A stretch of 64,000 nucleotides of DNA from Acidithiobacillus thiooxidans ATCC 19377 (GCF_009662475.1 NZ_CP045571.1:494501-558500), one strand, 5' to 3'; counted from the first letter of the stretch, positions 9,044 through 19,466 are shown. Numbers and translations are program-made. Notes: generated by a model from the sequence alone, not told the origin.

Positions 9044-10498
9044 ATGTTCGAGCAGGCTTTCAAGAATATCGATGACATCCTCCACAAAGATGCAGGCTCC
9101 TCCAGCGAACTTGATTACACCGAACAGACCTCCTGGCTGCTGTTTTTAAAGTACCTGGACGCCCTGGAGCAGGACCGGGCCATGGAGGCGGAGTTGGAAG
9201 GCCGTCCCTACACCTTCATTTTGGAGGATGCCTTCCGCTGGGAGCATTGGGCGGCGCCCAAAACGGCAGATGGCAGGATGGACCACCACAAGGCCATGTC
9301 CGGGGACGACCTCCGGGATTTTGTGAATATCCGGCTGTTTCCATATCTGTCAGGCTTCAAGCGTCGTGCTACTGGTTCCAACACCATCGAGTACAAAATC
9401 GGTGAAATCTTCAGTGAAATCAAAAACAAGATTCAAAGTGGCTACAACCTGCGGGAGATCGTGGAGATCATTGATGGTCTGCGCTTCCGGTCTCAGACGG
9501 AGAAGCATGAGCTCTCCCACCTGTATGAAGCCAAGATCAAGAACATGGGGAATGCCGGTCGTAACGGCGGCGAATATTACACACCCCGCCCTCTGATTCG
9601 GGCCATTGTGCAGGTGGTGGCGCCCAAGGTCGGCGAGAAAATTTATGACGGCGCCGTGGGCTCTGCGGGCTTTCTCTGCGAAGCCTTCGACTATCTCAAG
9701 GCCCAGTCGGGACTGACCACCGGCGACATGCAGACGCTGCAGGAGCGTACCTTCTACGGCAAAGAGAAAAAGAGCCTGGCCTACGTCATCGCCATCATGA
9801 ATATGATCCTGCATGGCATCGATGCGCCGAACATCGTCCATACCAACACCCTGGCCGAAAATCTCATGGATATCCAGCCAAAAGACCGGGTAGATGTGGT
9901 GCTGGCGAATCCACCCTTTGGCGGCAAGGAACGCAAGGAGGTTCAGCAGAACTTTCCTATCAAGACCGGCGAGACGGCGTTTCTATTTCTGCAGCACTTT
10001 ATCCGCATGCTGAAGGCTGGCGGTCGGGCCGGTGTAGTCATTAAAAACACTTTCCTGAGCAATACAGACAATGCCTCGGTCAGTCTGCGCAAACTGCTAC
10101 TGGAAGACTGTAACCTGCATACCGTCTTGGATCTGCCGGGCGGGACTTTTCAGGGGGCGGGAGTAAAAACCGTGGTGCTGTTCTTTGACAAGGGCGCGCC
10201 GACCCGCAAGGTCTGGTACTACCAGCTCAACCCCGGACGGAACATGGGGAAGACGAACCCCCTCAATGACAACGATCTGGCGGAGTTTGTCGCACTTCAG
10301 AAGACCAAGGCCGACTCGCCGCAGTCATGGACGGTGGACGTGTCCGGCATCGACACCCATACCTATGACCTGTCGGCCAAGAATCCCAATGGCGGTGATG
10401 AAAAGGTGCTGCGTAGCCCGGAAGAAATACTGGATGAGATTGCCGCACTGGATGCGGAGAGTGCTGAGGTGCTGGCGGTTATTCGGGGACTGCTGTGA
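9044..10498 (+). CDS. hsdM: Type I restriction-modification DNA methyltransferase subunit HsdM
   Basis: HsdM is the N6-adenine methyltransferase of a type I restriction system and works as a complex with HsdS. The 484-residue protein has an N-terminal HsdM helical domain (residues 1-150), the SAM-binding motif I YDGAVGSAGFL near residue 200 and the catalytic motif IV NPPFGG starting at residue 289. Its stop overlaps the hsdS start. A 207-base gap separates it from the divergent toxin-antitoxin pair. Confidence 0.95.
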   Translation: MFEQAFKNIDDILHKDAGSSSELDYTEQTSWLLFLKYLDALEQDRAMEAELEGRPYTFILEDAFRWEHWAAPKTADGRMDHHKAMSGDDLRDFVNIRLFPYLSGFKRRATGSNTIEYKIGEIFSEIKNKIQSGYNLREIVEIIDGLRFRSQTEKHELSHLYEAKIKNMGNAGRNGGEYYTPRPLIRAIVQVVAPKVGEKIYDGAVGSAGFLCEAFDYLKAQSGLTTGDMQTLQERTFYGKEKKSLAYVIAIMNMILHGIDAPNIVHTNTLAENLMDIQPKDRVDVVLANPPFGGKERKEVQQNFPIKTGETAFLFLQHFIRMLKAGGRAGVVIKNTFLSNTDNASVSLRKLLLEDCNLHTVLDLPGGTFQGAGVKTVVLFFDKGAPTRKVWYYQLNPGRNMGKTNPLNDNDLAEFVALQKTKADSPQSWTVDVSGIDTHTYDLSAKNPNGGDEKVLRSPEEILDEIAALDAESAEVLAVIRGLL

Positions 10499-11700
10499 GG
10501 GAAGGGTGGATATCTAAGAAGCTCAGTGAATTGAGCAGCATTGAGCTTGGAAAAACACCGGCTAGAGATAACGTAAAATATTGGGATACATCTCGCACCA
10601 CGGGAAATGTTTGGTTATCAATAGCTGATCTTCTGCGTGCAAATGATAGTATAGTAAACGATAGTAAAGAGCATATATCAGATGAGGGTGCGTTGCTCTG
10701 CAAACCCGTAAAATCAGGCACCTTATTAGTTAGTTTCAAGTTGACGCTTGGTAGACTGGCATTTGCTGGTCGAAATTTATATACTAATGAAGCAATCGCA
10801 GCGCTCAATATAAAAGACGAAATAATATTATCAAAATATTTCCTTCGTTATTATCTGCAATATTTTGATTGGGATAAGGCTACTGAAGGCGACCATAAGA
10901 TAAAAGGCCGCACCTTTAATAAAGCCAAGCTAAAAGAAATTGATGTACCCTTCCCTCCCCTCCCCGAACAGCGCCGCATTGTCGCCATCCTCGACGAAGC
11001 CTTTGAAGGCATAGCGACTGCAAAAGCGAACGCCGAAAAGAATCTCCAGAATGCCCGCGAGGTCTTTGAGAGCCATCTGAATGCGGTGTTTTCGCAGCGG
11101 GGTGAGGGATGGGTGGAGAAGCGGTTGGGCGACGTTTGTAGGCGAATAACTGTTGGTCATGTTGGCCCAATGGCAAAGCAATATAAAAGCAACGGCATTC
11201 CGTTCCTTCGCTCACAGAACATCCGACCTTTTTCTATCGACTTAGATAATGTGGTTTTTATTGATGAAGCATTCCATTCATCTCTAGCAAAATCAAGTCT
11301 TGAGGTAGGTGATATCGCTATAGTTAGGACGGGTTATCCGGGGACAGCGGCAGTGATCCCAGAGTCGCTAGGCATAGCAAATTGTAGCGATCTTGTCATA
11401 GTTCGCCCTGGGATAGATATCGATGCACATTTTCTTGCTGCGTTCTTCAACTCACAATACGGCAAGCAGCTTGTTCTAGGAAAAATTGTTGGCGCTGCCC
11501 AGAAGCACTTCAATGTTAGTGCAGCGAAAGAAACGGTCATTTATATTCCACCAGTAACCGAGCAATTAGAAATTATTCGGGCTGCGAATGAAATGCGAGA
11601 AGAAACCCAACACCTCGAATCCCTCTACCAACACAAACTTGCCGCCCTCGACGAACTGAAGCAATCCCTTCTGCACCAAGCCTTTAACGGCGACCTATAG
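10495..11700 (+). CDS. hsdS: Type I restriction-modification specificity subunit HsdS
   Basis: HsdS reads the DNA target for methylation and cleavage. The 401-residue protein has two target-recognition halves, each starting with a 'W...KLxD/ELSS' type strand (residue 5 and about residue 204) and each followed by a conserved coiled segment (PPLPEQRRIVAILDEAFEG and PPVTEQLEIIRAANEM). The two recognition regions are visibly richer in A and T than the flanking genes, as expected for exchanged recognition domains. The start is GTG, overlapping the hsdM stop (GTGA). Confidence 0.93.
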   Translation: MREGWISKKLSELSSIELGKTPARDNVKYWDTSRTTGNVWLSIADLLRANDSIVNDSKEHISDEGALLCKPVKSGTLLVSFKLTLGRLAFAGRNLYTNEAIAALNIKDEIILSKYFLRYYLQYFDWDKATEGDHKIKGRTFNKAKLKEIDVPFPPLPEQRRIVAILDEAFEGIATAKANAEKNLQNAREVFESHLNAVFSQRGEGWVEKRLGDVCRRITVGHVGPMAKQYKSNGIPFLRSQNIRPFSIDLDNVVFIDEAFHSSLAKSSLEVGDIAIVRTGYPGTAAVIPESLGIANCSDLVIVRPGIDIDAHFLAAFFNSQYGKQLVLGKIVGAAQKHFNVSAAKETVIYIPPVTEQLEIIRAANEMREETQHLESLYQHKLAALDELKQSLLHQAFNGDL

Positions 11701-11710
11701 GGACTCTGCC

Positions 11711-14008
11711 ATGAATGAAGCCGACACCCGCGCCCAACTGGTAGATCCTGCCCTCAAGGCCGCTGGCTGGGGTATGGTGGAGGGCAGCAGGGTACTCCGG
11801 GAGTACCGGATCACTCAGGGGCGGCTGCAGGGCGCCGGGCAACGCGGCAAGCCGGAAATTGCCGACTACGTGCTGGAGTACCGCAACGAGAAGCTCGCCA
11901 TCGTCGAAGCCAAGCGCCGCGATCTGCCCCATACCGAAGGAGTCATGCAGGCCAAGCAATACGCGCTGAAGATGGCCATTCGCTTCACCTATGCCACCAA
12001 TGGTCAATCCCTCTATGGGATGGATATGGAAACGGGTAGCGAGGGCGACATCACCCGCTATCCCACTCCCGAAGAACTTTGGAATCAAACTCATGCCGTA
12101 GAAAATGCCTGGCGGGATCATTTTGCCGCCATTCCATTTGAAAGTGTCGGCGGATCATTCCAACCCCGCTACTATCAGGAGACCGCCGTACAGCGCGTTC
12201 TGGAAGCTATTGCGCAGGGACAGGAGCGCATCCTCCTGACGCTGGCTACCGGCACCGGCAAAACCTTCATCGCCTTCCAGATCGCCTGGAAGCTTTTTCA
12301 GGCCCGCTGGAGCATCTCCCGCGAACCCAGCCGCAGGCCACGTATTCTTTTTCTTGCGGACAGGAATATCCTCGCCAATCAGGCTTTCAATGCCTTCAAC
12401 GCTTTCCCCGAAGATGCCCTGGTGCGGATAGCCCCTGAGGATATCCGCAAGAAAGGCCGCGTCCCCACCAACGGCAGTATCTTTTTCAGCATTTTCCAGA
12501 CCTTCATGAGCGGCCCCGGTGAAACACCGTACTTTGGGGACTATCCGCCAGACTTCTTCGACTTCATCGTGGTGGATGAATGTCATCGGGGCGGCGCCAA
12601 GGACGAAAGCAGCTGGCGGGGCATCCTCGAATACTTTGCGCCTGCGGTACAGTTGGGCCTCACCGCCACCCCCAAGCGACGGGACAACGTGGATACCTAT
12701 GCGTACTTTGGCGCGCCAGTCTATATCTACAGCCTCAAGGACGGCATCAATGACGGTTTCCTGACCCCTTTCAAGGTCAAGCAATTCGCCACCACCATCG
12801 ACGAATACATATACACCCCCGATGATGATCTCCTCGAAGGCGAAATCCAGCGCGGCAAGACCTATCTGGAAAAAGACTTCAATCGCAAAATCGTCATCCC
12901 CGAGCGCGAACGCTATCGGGTAAAGCTCTTCATGAGCCACATCGATCAGCGCGAGAAGTCCTTGGTGTTCTGTGCCAATCAGGAACACGCCGCCCTGGTG
13001 CGGGACATCATCAATCAGGAAAAGACCAGCACCGATCCCCTCTACTGTGTCCGCGTCACGGCCAATGACGGCAGCATGGGCGATCAGTATCTGAAAGACT
13101 TCCAGGACAACGAAAAAAATATCCCCACCATCCTGACCACCAGCCAAAAACTGAGCACCGGCGTCGATGCCCGGAACATTCGCAATATTGTTCTGCTTCG
13201 CCAAATCAACAGCATGATCGAATTCAAACAGATTATCGGTCGGGGCACCCGGCTGTATGAGGGGAAGGACTTTTTCACCGTCTATGACTTCGTGAAAGCG
13301 CATCATCATTTTGGAGATCCGGAATGGGATGGCGAGCCGCTGGAACCGGAACCTACAGGGGGAAGCGGCGAAGTGCGGGAACCCCGGCTACCTTTACCGC
13401 CGACGGAGCGGCCCGTCAAAATCCGGGTGAAACTGCGGGATGGGAAAGAGCGCAGCATTCAAAGTATATCCTCCACCATCTATTTCGGACCTGATGGAAA
13501 TCCCGTTACGGCAGCGCAGTTTCTGGAAGGGCTCTTTGGCACACTGCCGGAGTTCTTCAAGGATGAGGACGCACTTCGCCAGATATGGAGCGATCCTGAG
13601 ACGCGGAAGGGCTTTCTGCAGGGACTGGCCGAGAAAGGCTACAACCGGGAACTACTCATGGAGATGCAGCAAATCATCGACGCGCAGAATAGTGATCTCT
13701 ATGACGTGCTGGCCTATGTGGCTTTTGCCTTGCAACCGGTTCCCAGATCAGAGCGGGCGGAACACGCCAAGCAGAGTATGGACCAGCAGTTCACCGACAG
13801 ACAGCGGGCCTTTCTGGACTTTGTGCTGGCGCAATACGTGAAAGTGGGAGATGCGGAACTGGATACCGAAAAATTATCGCCCCTACTCCGGCTGAAGTAC
13901 AACAACGCTATCGCCGATGCGTTTGCGGAGCTGGGCACACCGGTACAGATAAGGGAAGTGTTCAGCGGGTTTCAGCGGTATTTGTATGATGCACGGCAAA
14001 GGGAATAA
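11711..14008 (+). CDS. hsdR: Type I restriction endonuclease subunit HsdR
   Basis: HsdR is the motor and nuclease of the type I system, 765 residues. An N-terminal PD-(D/E)xK-like nuclease core is seen (IADYVLEY, then LAIVEAKRRD near residue 65), followed by a superfamily 2 helicase with Walker A TGTGKT near residue 180, DECH near residue 288 and motif VI QIIGRGTRLYEG. The C-terminal part resembles the EcoEI-type R subunit domain. It starts ten bases after hsdS with its own ribosome-binding region, so hsdMSR is one operon. It looks intact. Confidence 0.94.
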   Translation: MNEADTRAQLVDPALKAAGWGMVEGSRVLREYRITQGRLQGAGQRGKPEIADYVLEYRNEKLAIVEAKRRDLPHTEGVMQAKQYALKMAIRFTYATNGQSLYGMDMETGSEGDITRYPTPEELWNQTHAVENAWRDHFAAIPFESVGGSFQPRYYQETAVQRVLEAIAQGQERILLTLATGTGKTFIAFQIAWKLFQARWSISREPSRRPRILFLADRNILANQAFNAFNAFPEDALVRIAPEDIRKKGRVPTNGSIFFSIFQTFMSGPGETPYFGDYPPDFFDFIVVDECHRGGAKDESSWRGILEYFAPAVQLGLTATPKRRDNVDTYAYFGAPVYIYSLKDGINDGFLTPFKVKQFATTIDEYIYTPDDDLLEGEIQRGKTYLEKDFNRKIVIPERERYRVKLFMSHIDQREKSLVFCANQEHAALVRDIINQEKTSTDPLYCVRVTANDGSMGDQYLKDFQDNEKNIPTILTTSQKLSTGVDARNIRNIVLLRQINSMIEFKQIIGRGTRLYEGKDFFTVYDFVKAHHHFGDPEWDGEPLEPEPTGGSGEVREPRLPLPPTERPVKIRVKLRDGKERSIQSISSTIYFGPDGNPVTAAQFLEGLFGTLPEFFKDEDALRQIWSDPETRKGFLQGLAEKGYNRELLMEMQQIIDAQNSDLYDVLAYVAFALQPVPRSERAEHAKQSMDQQFTDRQRAFLDFVLAQYVKVGDAELDTEKLSPLLRLKYNNAIADAFAELGTPVQIREVFSGFQRYLYDARQRE

Positions 14009-14010
14009 AG

Positions 14011-14329
14011 ATGAGCGTAACAGACAAGAAATGGCGCGCTGCCATAGATGAGGTATTGGCGGAATCATCTATGCCGTTACACTACACTGGGCGCTACTCC
14101 AGCGGCTACTGTGAACGCTGTTTACCACGAGACCGGTAGTATTGGGGTTATGCCAGCATCATATCCAGCGGAAAAGCTGATTCCTGCATTGGAAGCAATA
14201 CTTATTGAGGCCCTGGAACCACGGCAAAATCGAAAGCGGGGGGATGATCTCGCGGCAGTGGAATATAGCCAGAAGACTGACCCAGATATTGACAAGAGAA
14301 AGGCTAAAGCCCTTATCGACAGGATATAG
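14011..14329 (+). pseudogene. Degraded HARE-HTH / GIY-YIG gene downstream of hsdR
   Basis: From ATG 14011 one frame encodes MSVTDKKWRAAIDEVL then PLHYT, which fits the start of HARE-type winged helix proteins, but it stops at about 14137. Near 14085 the similarity shifts to the next frame (LGATPAATVNAV), with about a dozen expected residues missing between. That frame then jumps to a segment (LIPALEAILIEALEPRQNRKRGDDLAAVEY) like the C-terminal end of GIY-YIG nucleases, ending at 14329. So the gene has a frameshift and at least two internal deletions. The family match is from memory of the motifs. Confidence 0.6.
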
Positions 14330-14522
14330 TACGGGCACAGGAGATCAGTAAACCAACTTGTTAAGAAAATGGACTGCTATTTCAGATTATGATCTCCAGA
14401 CCACTGGGGTAGTATTATGCGGAGCGAACTTCAGGTTTAGACTGGAAACCGCCCATTGGTGGTCAGATACCTGGGCAAATGGCTGAGTTGCGTTTGTGTA
14501 GACGCACGCCTACACTTCTCTC

Positions 14523-14804
14523 ATGGAGATAGTGGGCTTCGATTGGGATAGCGGCAACTGGCCGAAGTGCGGAAAGCATGGCGTTTCCCGCCAAGTGATA
14601 GAGCGATTGTTTCTCGAAGGAAAGGTGATGGTTGCTCCCGACCCGAAGCACTCCCTCCCGACAGAAGGTCGGCATATTGCGGTGGGCCGGGTCGATGGCA
14701 GGCCAATGTTCGTGGCGTTTGCCATCAGGGATGATCTCATTCGCCCGATCAGTGCCCGTTACATGCACGAGAAGGAGATTACGAATTATGAAGCAGGTAC
14801 CTAA
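14523..14804 (+). CDS. BrnT-family ribonuclease toxin (pair 2)
   Basis: A 93-residue protein with the BrnT pattern: FDWDSGNWPKCGKHGVS at the start, then a beta core with HSLPTEGRHIAVGRVDGRPMFVAFAIR and the C-terminal RPISARYMHEKEITNYE. BrnT toxins cut RNA and are blocked by BrnA. It lies 193 bases after the broken gene behind hsdR and overlaps its antitoxin gene by 17 bases. Confidence 0.85.
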   Translation: MEIVGFDWDSGNWPKCGKHGVSRQVIERLFLEGKVMVAPDPKHSLPTEGRHIAVGRVDGRPMFVAFAIRDDLIRPISARYMHEKEITNYEAGT

Positions 14805-15045
14805 GTTCAAGACTGATGCAGAGGCCGAAGCGTTCCTAGAGCAGGACCTGTCCGACCTCGACTTCCGGCAGTTCCAGCCAATGCGCTTCGAAATCGCGCC
14901 GAAAGACGCCGCCCTGAACATGCGGTTACCCGAAGCATTGCTGGAAGCCGTGAAGGCCAAAGCCAAAGCCAAAGGTGTGCCCTACACCCGCTACGTGCGC
15001 ATGCTTCTGGAAGCCGATGTAGCTCGACCACGTCATCAGCAGTAG
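14788..15045 (+). CDS. BrnA-family antitoxin (pair 2)
   Basis: An 85-residue protein starting at ATG 14788 inside the end of the toxin gene; the longer upstream frame only runs through toxin sequence. The N-terminal half is acidic (DAEAEAFLEQDLSDLDF), and the C-terminal half has a ribbon-helix-helix (LNMRLPEALLEAVKAKAKAKG, then VPYTRYVRMLLE). This is the usual layout of BrnA, which binds the toxin and its own promoter. Confidence 0.82.
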   Translation: MKQVPKFKTDAEAEAFLEQDLSDLDFRQFQPMRFEIAPKDAALNMRLPEALLEAVKAKAKAKGVPYTRYVRMLLEADVARPRHQQ

Positions 15046-15049
15046 CCGA

Positions 15050-15240
15050 GTATTGTACCCACTCTCCAACGTAAGCAATGGACAGCTTCCGACCCACTCC
15101 CGCCGGTCGCGTATTGCAGGTAGAACAACCTTATCGAATAGTACGTAAGCATCCACAAATGATGAAACTCTAGATACTAGCTCGGAAGACCAAGCGCTTA
15201 TATATGATCGAGGCATGACGAAGTATATAAATGCGTCCAC
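15050..15240 (-). pseudogene. Possible N-terminal gene fragment
   Basis: Leftward from ATG 15240 an open frame encodes MDAFIYFVMPRSYISAWSSE, then VSSFVDAYVLFDKVVLP, which reads like the start of a real protein. It soon runs into the antisense of the BrnA gene, so any gene here is cut off. I do not recognise the family. The remaining 95 bases up to nrdB show nothing clear. Confidence 0.25.
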
Positions 15241-15335
15241 AGACTAAAATGGTATAGTTGCTTTATTTGACACGGAATCTCCTTATGTGTCGCGTCAGTC
15301 TCACGTTATGTGGCGGCCAACGATCACCCCAAACA

Positions 15336-16451
15336 TCAATCCCAACTCAGCGCCCCGCCCGTCTGATACTCCGTCACCCGAGTTTCAAAAAAGTTCTTTT
15401 CCTTTTTGAGGTCCATCATTTCGCTCATCCACGGAAAAGGGTTTTGTACGCCCGGATATTGCTGGGGCAGGCCCAGTTGTACCAGGCGCCGGTTTCCGAT
15501 GAATTTGACGTAGTCCTTGAATATCGGGGCATTCAGACCCAGAACCCCACGGGGCATGGTGTCGTCGGCATAGGCGCATTCCAGTTCCACGCCACGACGG
15601 ATCAGATCAATAATTTCCTGCTGGAAGCTTTCTGTCCAAAGCTGCGGGTTTTCGACCTTGATCTGATTGGCTAAATCAATGCCAAAATTACAGTGCATGG
15701 ATTCATCGCGCAGAATGTACTGGTATTGTTCGGCGGCGCCTACCATCTTGTTCTGTCGGCCCATGGCCAGAATCTGGCTGAACCCGACATAGAAAAAAGT
15801 CCCTTCCATAATGGCCGCAAAAACAATCAGCGAGCGCAGCAGTTTCTGGTCATTTTCCAGGGTGCCCGTCTTGAAATTGGGGTCGGCCAGGATGTCGATG
15901 AAGGGCATCAGAAACTGGTCTTTATCCCGCACCGACGGTACTTCGTGGTACATGTTGAAGATTTCACCTTCATCCAGGCCAATGGATTCGACGATATACT
16001 GGTAGGCGTGGGTGTGAATGGCTTCCTCAAAGGCTTGCCGTAACATGTATTGGCGGCATTCCGGCGCGGTAATATGCCGATAGGTGCCCAGTACAATGTT
16101 ATTGGCAGCGAGGCTGTCGGCGGTCACAAAAAAACCAAGATTACGCTTGACGATACGGCGCTCATCTTCCGTGAGGCCTTTGGGGTCTTTCCAGAGGGCA
16201 ATATCACGGGACATCTGGATTTCCTGGGGCATCCAGTGGTTGGCGCAGGCGGCCAGATACTTGTCCCAGGCCCACTGGTACTTGAAAGGAACCAGTTGAT
16301 TGACATCCGCACGACCGTTGATGATGCGTTTGTCTTCGGCCCGTACCCGGGCGAAACGCATGCTTTCTTCTTCCGGCACAGACTCCGGCAAATCATTCAG
16401 GCTGCTGCTGCGCAGTGCTTCGGGACGCAGGCTGTTTTCAAAATTCAACAT
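15336..16451 (-). CDS. nrdB: Ribonucleoside-diphosphate reductase beta subunit NrdB
   Basis: NrdB houses the di-iron centre that makes the radical used by NrdA to reduce ribonucleotides. The 371-residue protein keeps the metal ligands: Asp in [13 protein letters not shown]-x-x-H in EEAIHTH, and the second pair in DESMHCNFG. The radical Tyr is kept (HTHAYQY). The sequence otherwise resembles the Chlamydia-type R2c clade, where those positions are Glu and Phe, so this is read as a class Ia enzyme. It lies 20 bases after nrdA, in the same operon. Confidence 0.95.
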   Translation of the reverse strand: MLNFENSLRPEALRSSSLNDLPESVPEEESMRFARVRAEDKRIINGRADVNQLVPFKYQWAWDKYLAACANHWMPQEIQMSRDIALWKDPKGLTEDERRIVKRNLGFFVTADSLAANNIVLGTYRHITAPECRQYMLRQAFEEAIHTHAYQYIVESIGLDEGEIFNMYHEVPSVRDKDQFLMPFIDILADPNFKTGTLENDQKLLRSLIVFAAIMEGTFFYVGFSQILAMGRQNKMVGAAEQYQYILRDESMHCNFGIDLANQIKVENPQLWTESFQQEIIDLIRRGVELECAYADDTMPRGVLGLNAPIFKDYVKFIGNRRLVQLGLPQQYPGVQNPFPWMSEMMDLKKEKNFFETRVTEYQTGGALSWD

Positions 16452-16471
16452 AACGGCAATTTCTCCTCTGC

Positions 16472-19324
16472 TTATTGGCAGGCTTCACAGGTGGGATCAT
16501 CAATGGCACAGGCCTTGGGCTGGTGGCCGGACACGGCATTGAGAGTGCCTGTTTGTACAGTAGATTTTTCCGCCGCTGTGGCTCCCAGCGAGCGGAGGTA
16601 ATAAGTGGTTTTGAGCCCGCGCTTCCAGGCCAGACGGTAGGTTTCATCAATTTTCTTGCCGGACGGCTGACCAAAATACAGGTTCAGACTCTGCGCCTGA
16701 TCCAGCCATTTCTGACGACGGGCAGCGGCCTCGACCAGCCATTCCGGATCGGTTTCGAAGGCATTGGCATAAAGCGGCTTGAGGGCAGCAGGAATGCGGT
16801 CCACGGGCAAGACCGATCCGTCGAAGTATTTGAGGTCATTGACCATGACTTCGTCCCAGAGTCCCTGACGTTTGAGGTCATGCACCAGGTAGCTGTTTAC
16901 CACCGTAAATTCGCCGGACAGGTTGGATTTGACGTAAAGGTTTTGATAGATGGGCTCAATCCCCTGGCTAACGCCAACAATGTTGGAAATGGTCGCCGTG
17001 GGGGCGATAGCCAGACAATTGCTGTTACGGATGCCTTTGCGAACCTTGTCCCGCAGCCCGTTCCAGTCGAGGCGCATGCTGCGGTCTACGTCAACGCCAT
17101 GTTCACGGCTGGCAGCCAGCAGTTCGATGCTGTCGATGGGCAACACCCCCTGACTCCAGAGTGAACCCTGGAAGCTCGGATAACTGCCTCGCTCCTGCGC
17201 CAGATCGGCAGAAGCCTCAATGGCGTAGTAGGAAATCACTTCCTGACTGATGTCGGCAAAGGCGACGGCCGCTGGCGAAGCATAGGGTATCCGCATTTCC
17301 AGCAGGGCATCCGAAAAGCCCATCAGACCCAGACCCACAGGACGATGGCGCATATTGCTGTTGCGCGCCTTGGCCACGGCGTAGTAGTTCATGTCGATGA
17401 CATTGTCGAGCATGCGCATGGCGGTGCGGATGGTCCGGCTGAGCTTGTCGGTGTCCAGCAGTTCCAGCAGATCTTCGGGCGTGCTGTCGGTGCGCAGGGC
17501 GGATTGATCGGTGCTTGCGGTATTTTTCAGGTGCGCAATCAGGTTCACGGAGCCCAGATTACAAACGGCAATTTCCTTGTCGTTGGTGTTGAGGGTGATT
17601 TCCGTGCAGAGATTGGAACTATGTACGACACCCACGTGCTGCTGCGGGCTGCGCAGATTGCAGGGGTCCTTGAAGGTAATCCAGGGGTGGCCGGTTTCAA
17701 ACAGCATGGTCAGCATTTTGCGCCACAGCTGCAGGGCGGGGATTTTTTTGTACAGTTCGATTTCACCCGCATCGGCCATACGCTCGTAATGTTCGTAGCG
17801 TTCCCGGAAAGCGGAGCCGGTCAGATCATGCAGATCTGCCGTTTCATTCGGGCTGAACAGCGTCCAGGCAGTACCACTTTCCACCCGCTCCATAAACAGG
17901 TCAGGAATCCAGTTGGCGGTGTTCATGTCATGGGTGCGGCGGCGGTCATCGCCGGTGTTTTTGCGCAGTTCCAGAAATTCCTCGATGTCCATGTGCCAGG
18001 TTTCGAGGTAGGCGCAGACTGCACCCTTGCGCTTGCCGCCCTGGTTGACGGCAACAGCGGTGTCATTGACCACCTTGAGGAAGGGCACGACTCCCTGGGA
18101 TTTACCATTGGTGCCCTTGATGAAAGAACCCAGCGCCCGTACGGGGGTCCAGTCGTTCCCCAGGCCGCCGCTGAATTTGGAGAGCAGGGCGTTTTCCTTG
18201 ATGGCCTCGTAAATATCGTCCAGATCGTCGCCCACGGTGGTCAGGAAGCAGCTCGACAATTGCGGCCGCAAGGTTCCTGAGTTGAAAAGAGTGGGGGTCG
18301 AACTGACAAAGTCGAAGCTGGACAGCACTTCATAAAAGGCGATGGCCTGTTCTTCACGGTCCACTTCATTGACAGCCAGACCCATGGCCACCCGCATCCA
18401 GAAAGACTGAGGCAGTTCAATGTGGCGTTCGCGGACATGCAGGAAGTAACGATCATAAAGAATCTGCAGGCCCAGATACTGGAAATTGAGATCGCGCTCG
18501 GGTTTGATGGCCGCCGTAATACGGTCCAGATCATATTGACCAAGGCGCGGATCAATCAGTTCGTGGGCAATGCCGGTCTGCAGGTAATCCCGGAAGTATT
18601 CGGGATAGCGGGCGGCCATTTCCGCCTGGGTGGCGGCTTCTCCCAACACTTCCCAGCGTACCCGGTCCAGCAACAGGCGGGCAGAAACATAAGCATAGGC
18701 GGGGTCGCGCTCGATCATGACCCGGCTGGCCAAAATGGGAGCCTGAAACAGTTCATCTTCACTGATGCCATCGTACAGATTTTTGCTGGTGTTGCTCATC
18801 AGGGTATCAACGGAAACAGCCTCGCCAAGGCCACTGCAGGCTTCCTCAATGACGGCTCGCAAACGCTTCAGGTCAAGAGTCCGCTGCGTACCATCCGGAT
18901 ATTTCACCTGAATTTGCGGTATGTCCGCCTGCGGGGCTGAAATGCTCTGTTGACGGCGTTCGCGGGCGCGCTCTTCGCGGTAAAGCACGTAGGCACGTGC
19001 GACCTCGTGTTCGCCCGCCCGCATCAAGGCCAGCTCCACCTGATCCTGAATGTCTTCTATATGAAAGGTGCCACCACCCGGCTGGCGTCTTTGCAGCGCC
19101 TCAATGACCTGCCCGGTCAGACGCGTGACGAGGTCGCGCACCCGGGCGCTGGCGGCACCGCTGCCACCTTCCACGGCCAGAAAGGCTTTGGTCATGGCAA
19201 TATGAATTTTGCTGGCGTCAAAGGTAACCATCGCATTGTTGCGACGGATGACCTTGTAATGACTGGCTTCTGATGGATCGTATGCAGGATTGCTGACAAC
19301 AGTTTGAGCGGCGGGATTGGGCAT
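16472..19324 (-). CDS. nrdA: Ribonucleoside-diphosphate reductase alpha subunit NrdA
   Basis: The catalytic subunit of aerobic ribonucleotide reductase, 950 residues. An ATP-cone activity domain lies at about residues 20-115 ([20 protein letters not shown]), the active-site region has [10 protein letters not shown] and CNLGSVNL, and the C-terminal tail ends with the redox pair C-E-A-C that is reduced by thioredoxin or glutaredoxin. It is longer than the E. coli protein. The gene is divergent from tldD, and its upstream region carries two NrdR-like boxes. Confidence 0.96.
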   Translation of the reverse strand: MPNPAAQTVVSNPAYDPSEASHYKVIRRNNAMVTFDASKIHIAMTKAFLAVEGGSGAASARVRDLVTRLTGQVIEALQRRQPGGGTFHIEDIQDQVELALMRAGEHEVARAYVLYREERARERRQQSISAPQADIPQIQVKYPDGTQRTLDLKRLRAVIEEACSGLGEAVSVDTLMSNTSKNLYDGISEDELFQAPILASRVMIERDPAYAYVSARLLLDRVRWEVLGEAATQAEMAARYPEYFRDYLQTGIAHELIDPRLGQYDLDRITAAIKPERDLNFQYLGLQILYDRYFLHVRERHIELPQSFWMRVAMGLAVNEVDREEQAIAFYEVLSSFDFVSSTPTLFNSGTLRPQLSSCFLTTVGDDLDDIYEAIKENALLSKFSGGLGNDWTPVRALGSFIKGTNGKSQGVVPFLKVVNDTAVAVNQGGKRKGAVCAYLETWHMDIEEFLELRKNTGDDRRRTHDMNTANWIPDLFMERVESGTAWTLFSPNETADLHDLTGSAFRERYEHYERMADAGEIELYKKIPALQLWRKMLTMLFETGHPWITFKDPCNLRSPQQHVGVVHSSNLCTEITLNTNDKEIAVCNLGSVNLIAHLKNTASTDQSALRTDSTPEDLLELLDTDKLSRTIRTAMRMLDNVIDMNYYAVAKARNSNMRHRPVGLGLMGFSDALLEMRIPYASPAAVAFADISQEVISYYAIEASADLAQERGSYPSFQGSLWSQGVLPIDSIELLAASREHGVDVDRSMRLDWNGLRDKVRKGIRNSNCLAIAPTATISNIVGVSQGIEPIYQNLYVKSNLSGEFTVVNSYLVHDLKRQGLWDEVMVNDLKYFDGSVLPVDRIPAALKPLYANAFETDPEWLVEAAARRQKWLDQAQSLNLYFGQPSGKKIDETYRLAWKRGLKTTYYLRSLGATAAEKSTVQTGTLNAVSGHQPKACAIDDPTCEACQ

Positions 19325-19419
19325 GTTGAGACTCCGAAGCTGGGCGTAAAGGGCCTGGAAAAAGCGGTTATGTCACGCAATGGGCACCCGGAAAACAAAT
19401 TGCCTGCCAGACGCCCCAC

Positions 19420-19466
19420 ACACCAAATATAGTCTTGCTGGTGCTGTTGTCAACTACATATTGTGG
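19420..19466 (-). promoter_or_regulatory. nrdAB promoter overlapped by two NrdR-like boxes
   Basis: Read leftward, TTGACA (19453-19448) and TATATT (19431-19426) are 16 bases apart, a near-consensus sigma-70 promoter about 100 bases before nrdA. Two 16-base boxes resemble the NrdR consensus: ACACCAAATATAGTCT at 19420-19435 covers the -10 region, and CAACTACATATTGTGG at 19451-19466 covers the -35 region. They are 31 bases apart, three helical turns, as in known NrdR sites. No other clear signal was found in the 313-base gap 19325-19637 between nrdA and tldD. Confidence 0.65.

Noticed and set aside
12155-13309. 384-codon leftward open frame
   Set aside because: Antisense shadow of hsdR with no recognisable protein pattern.
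17345-18280. 311-codon rightward open frame
   Set aside because: Antisense shadow of nrdA.
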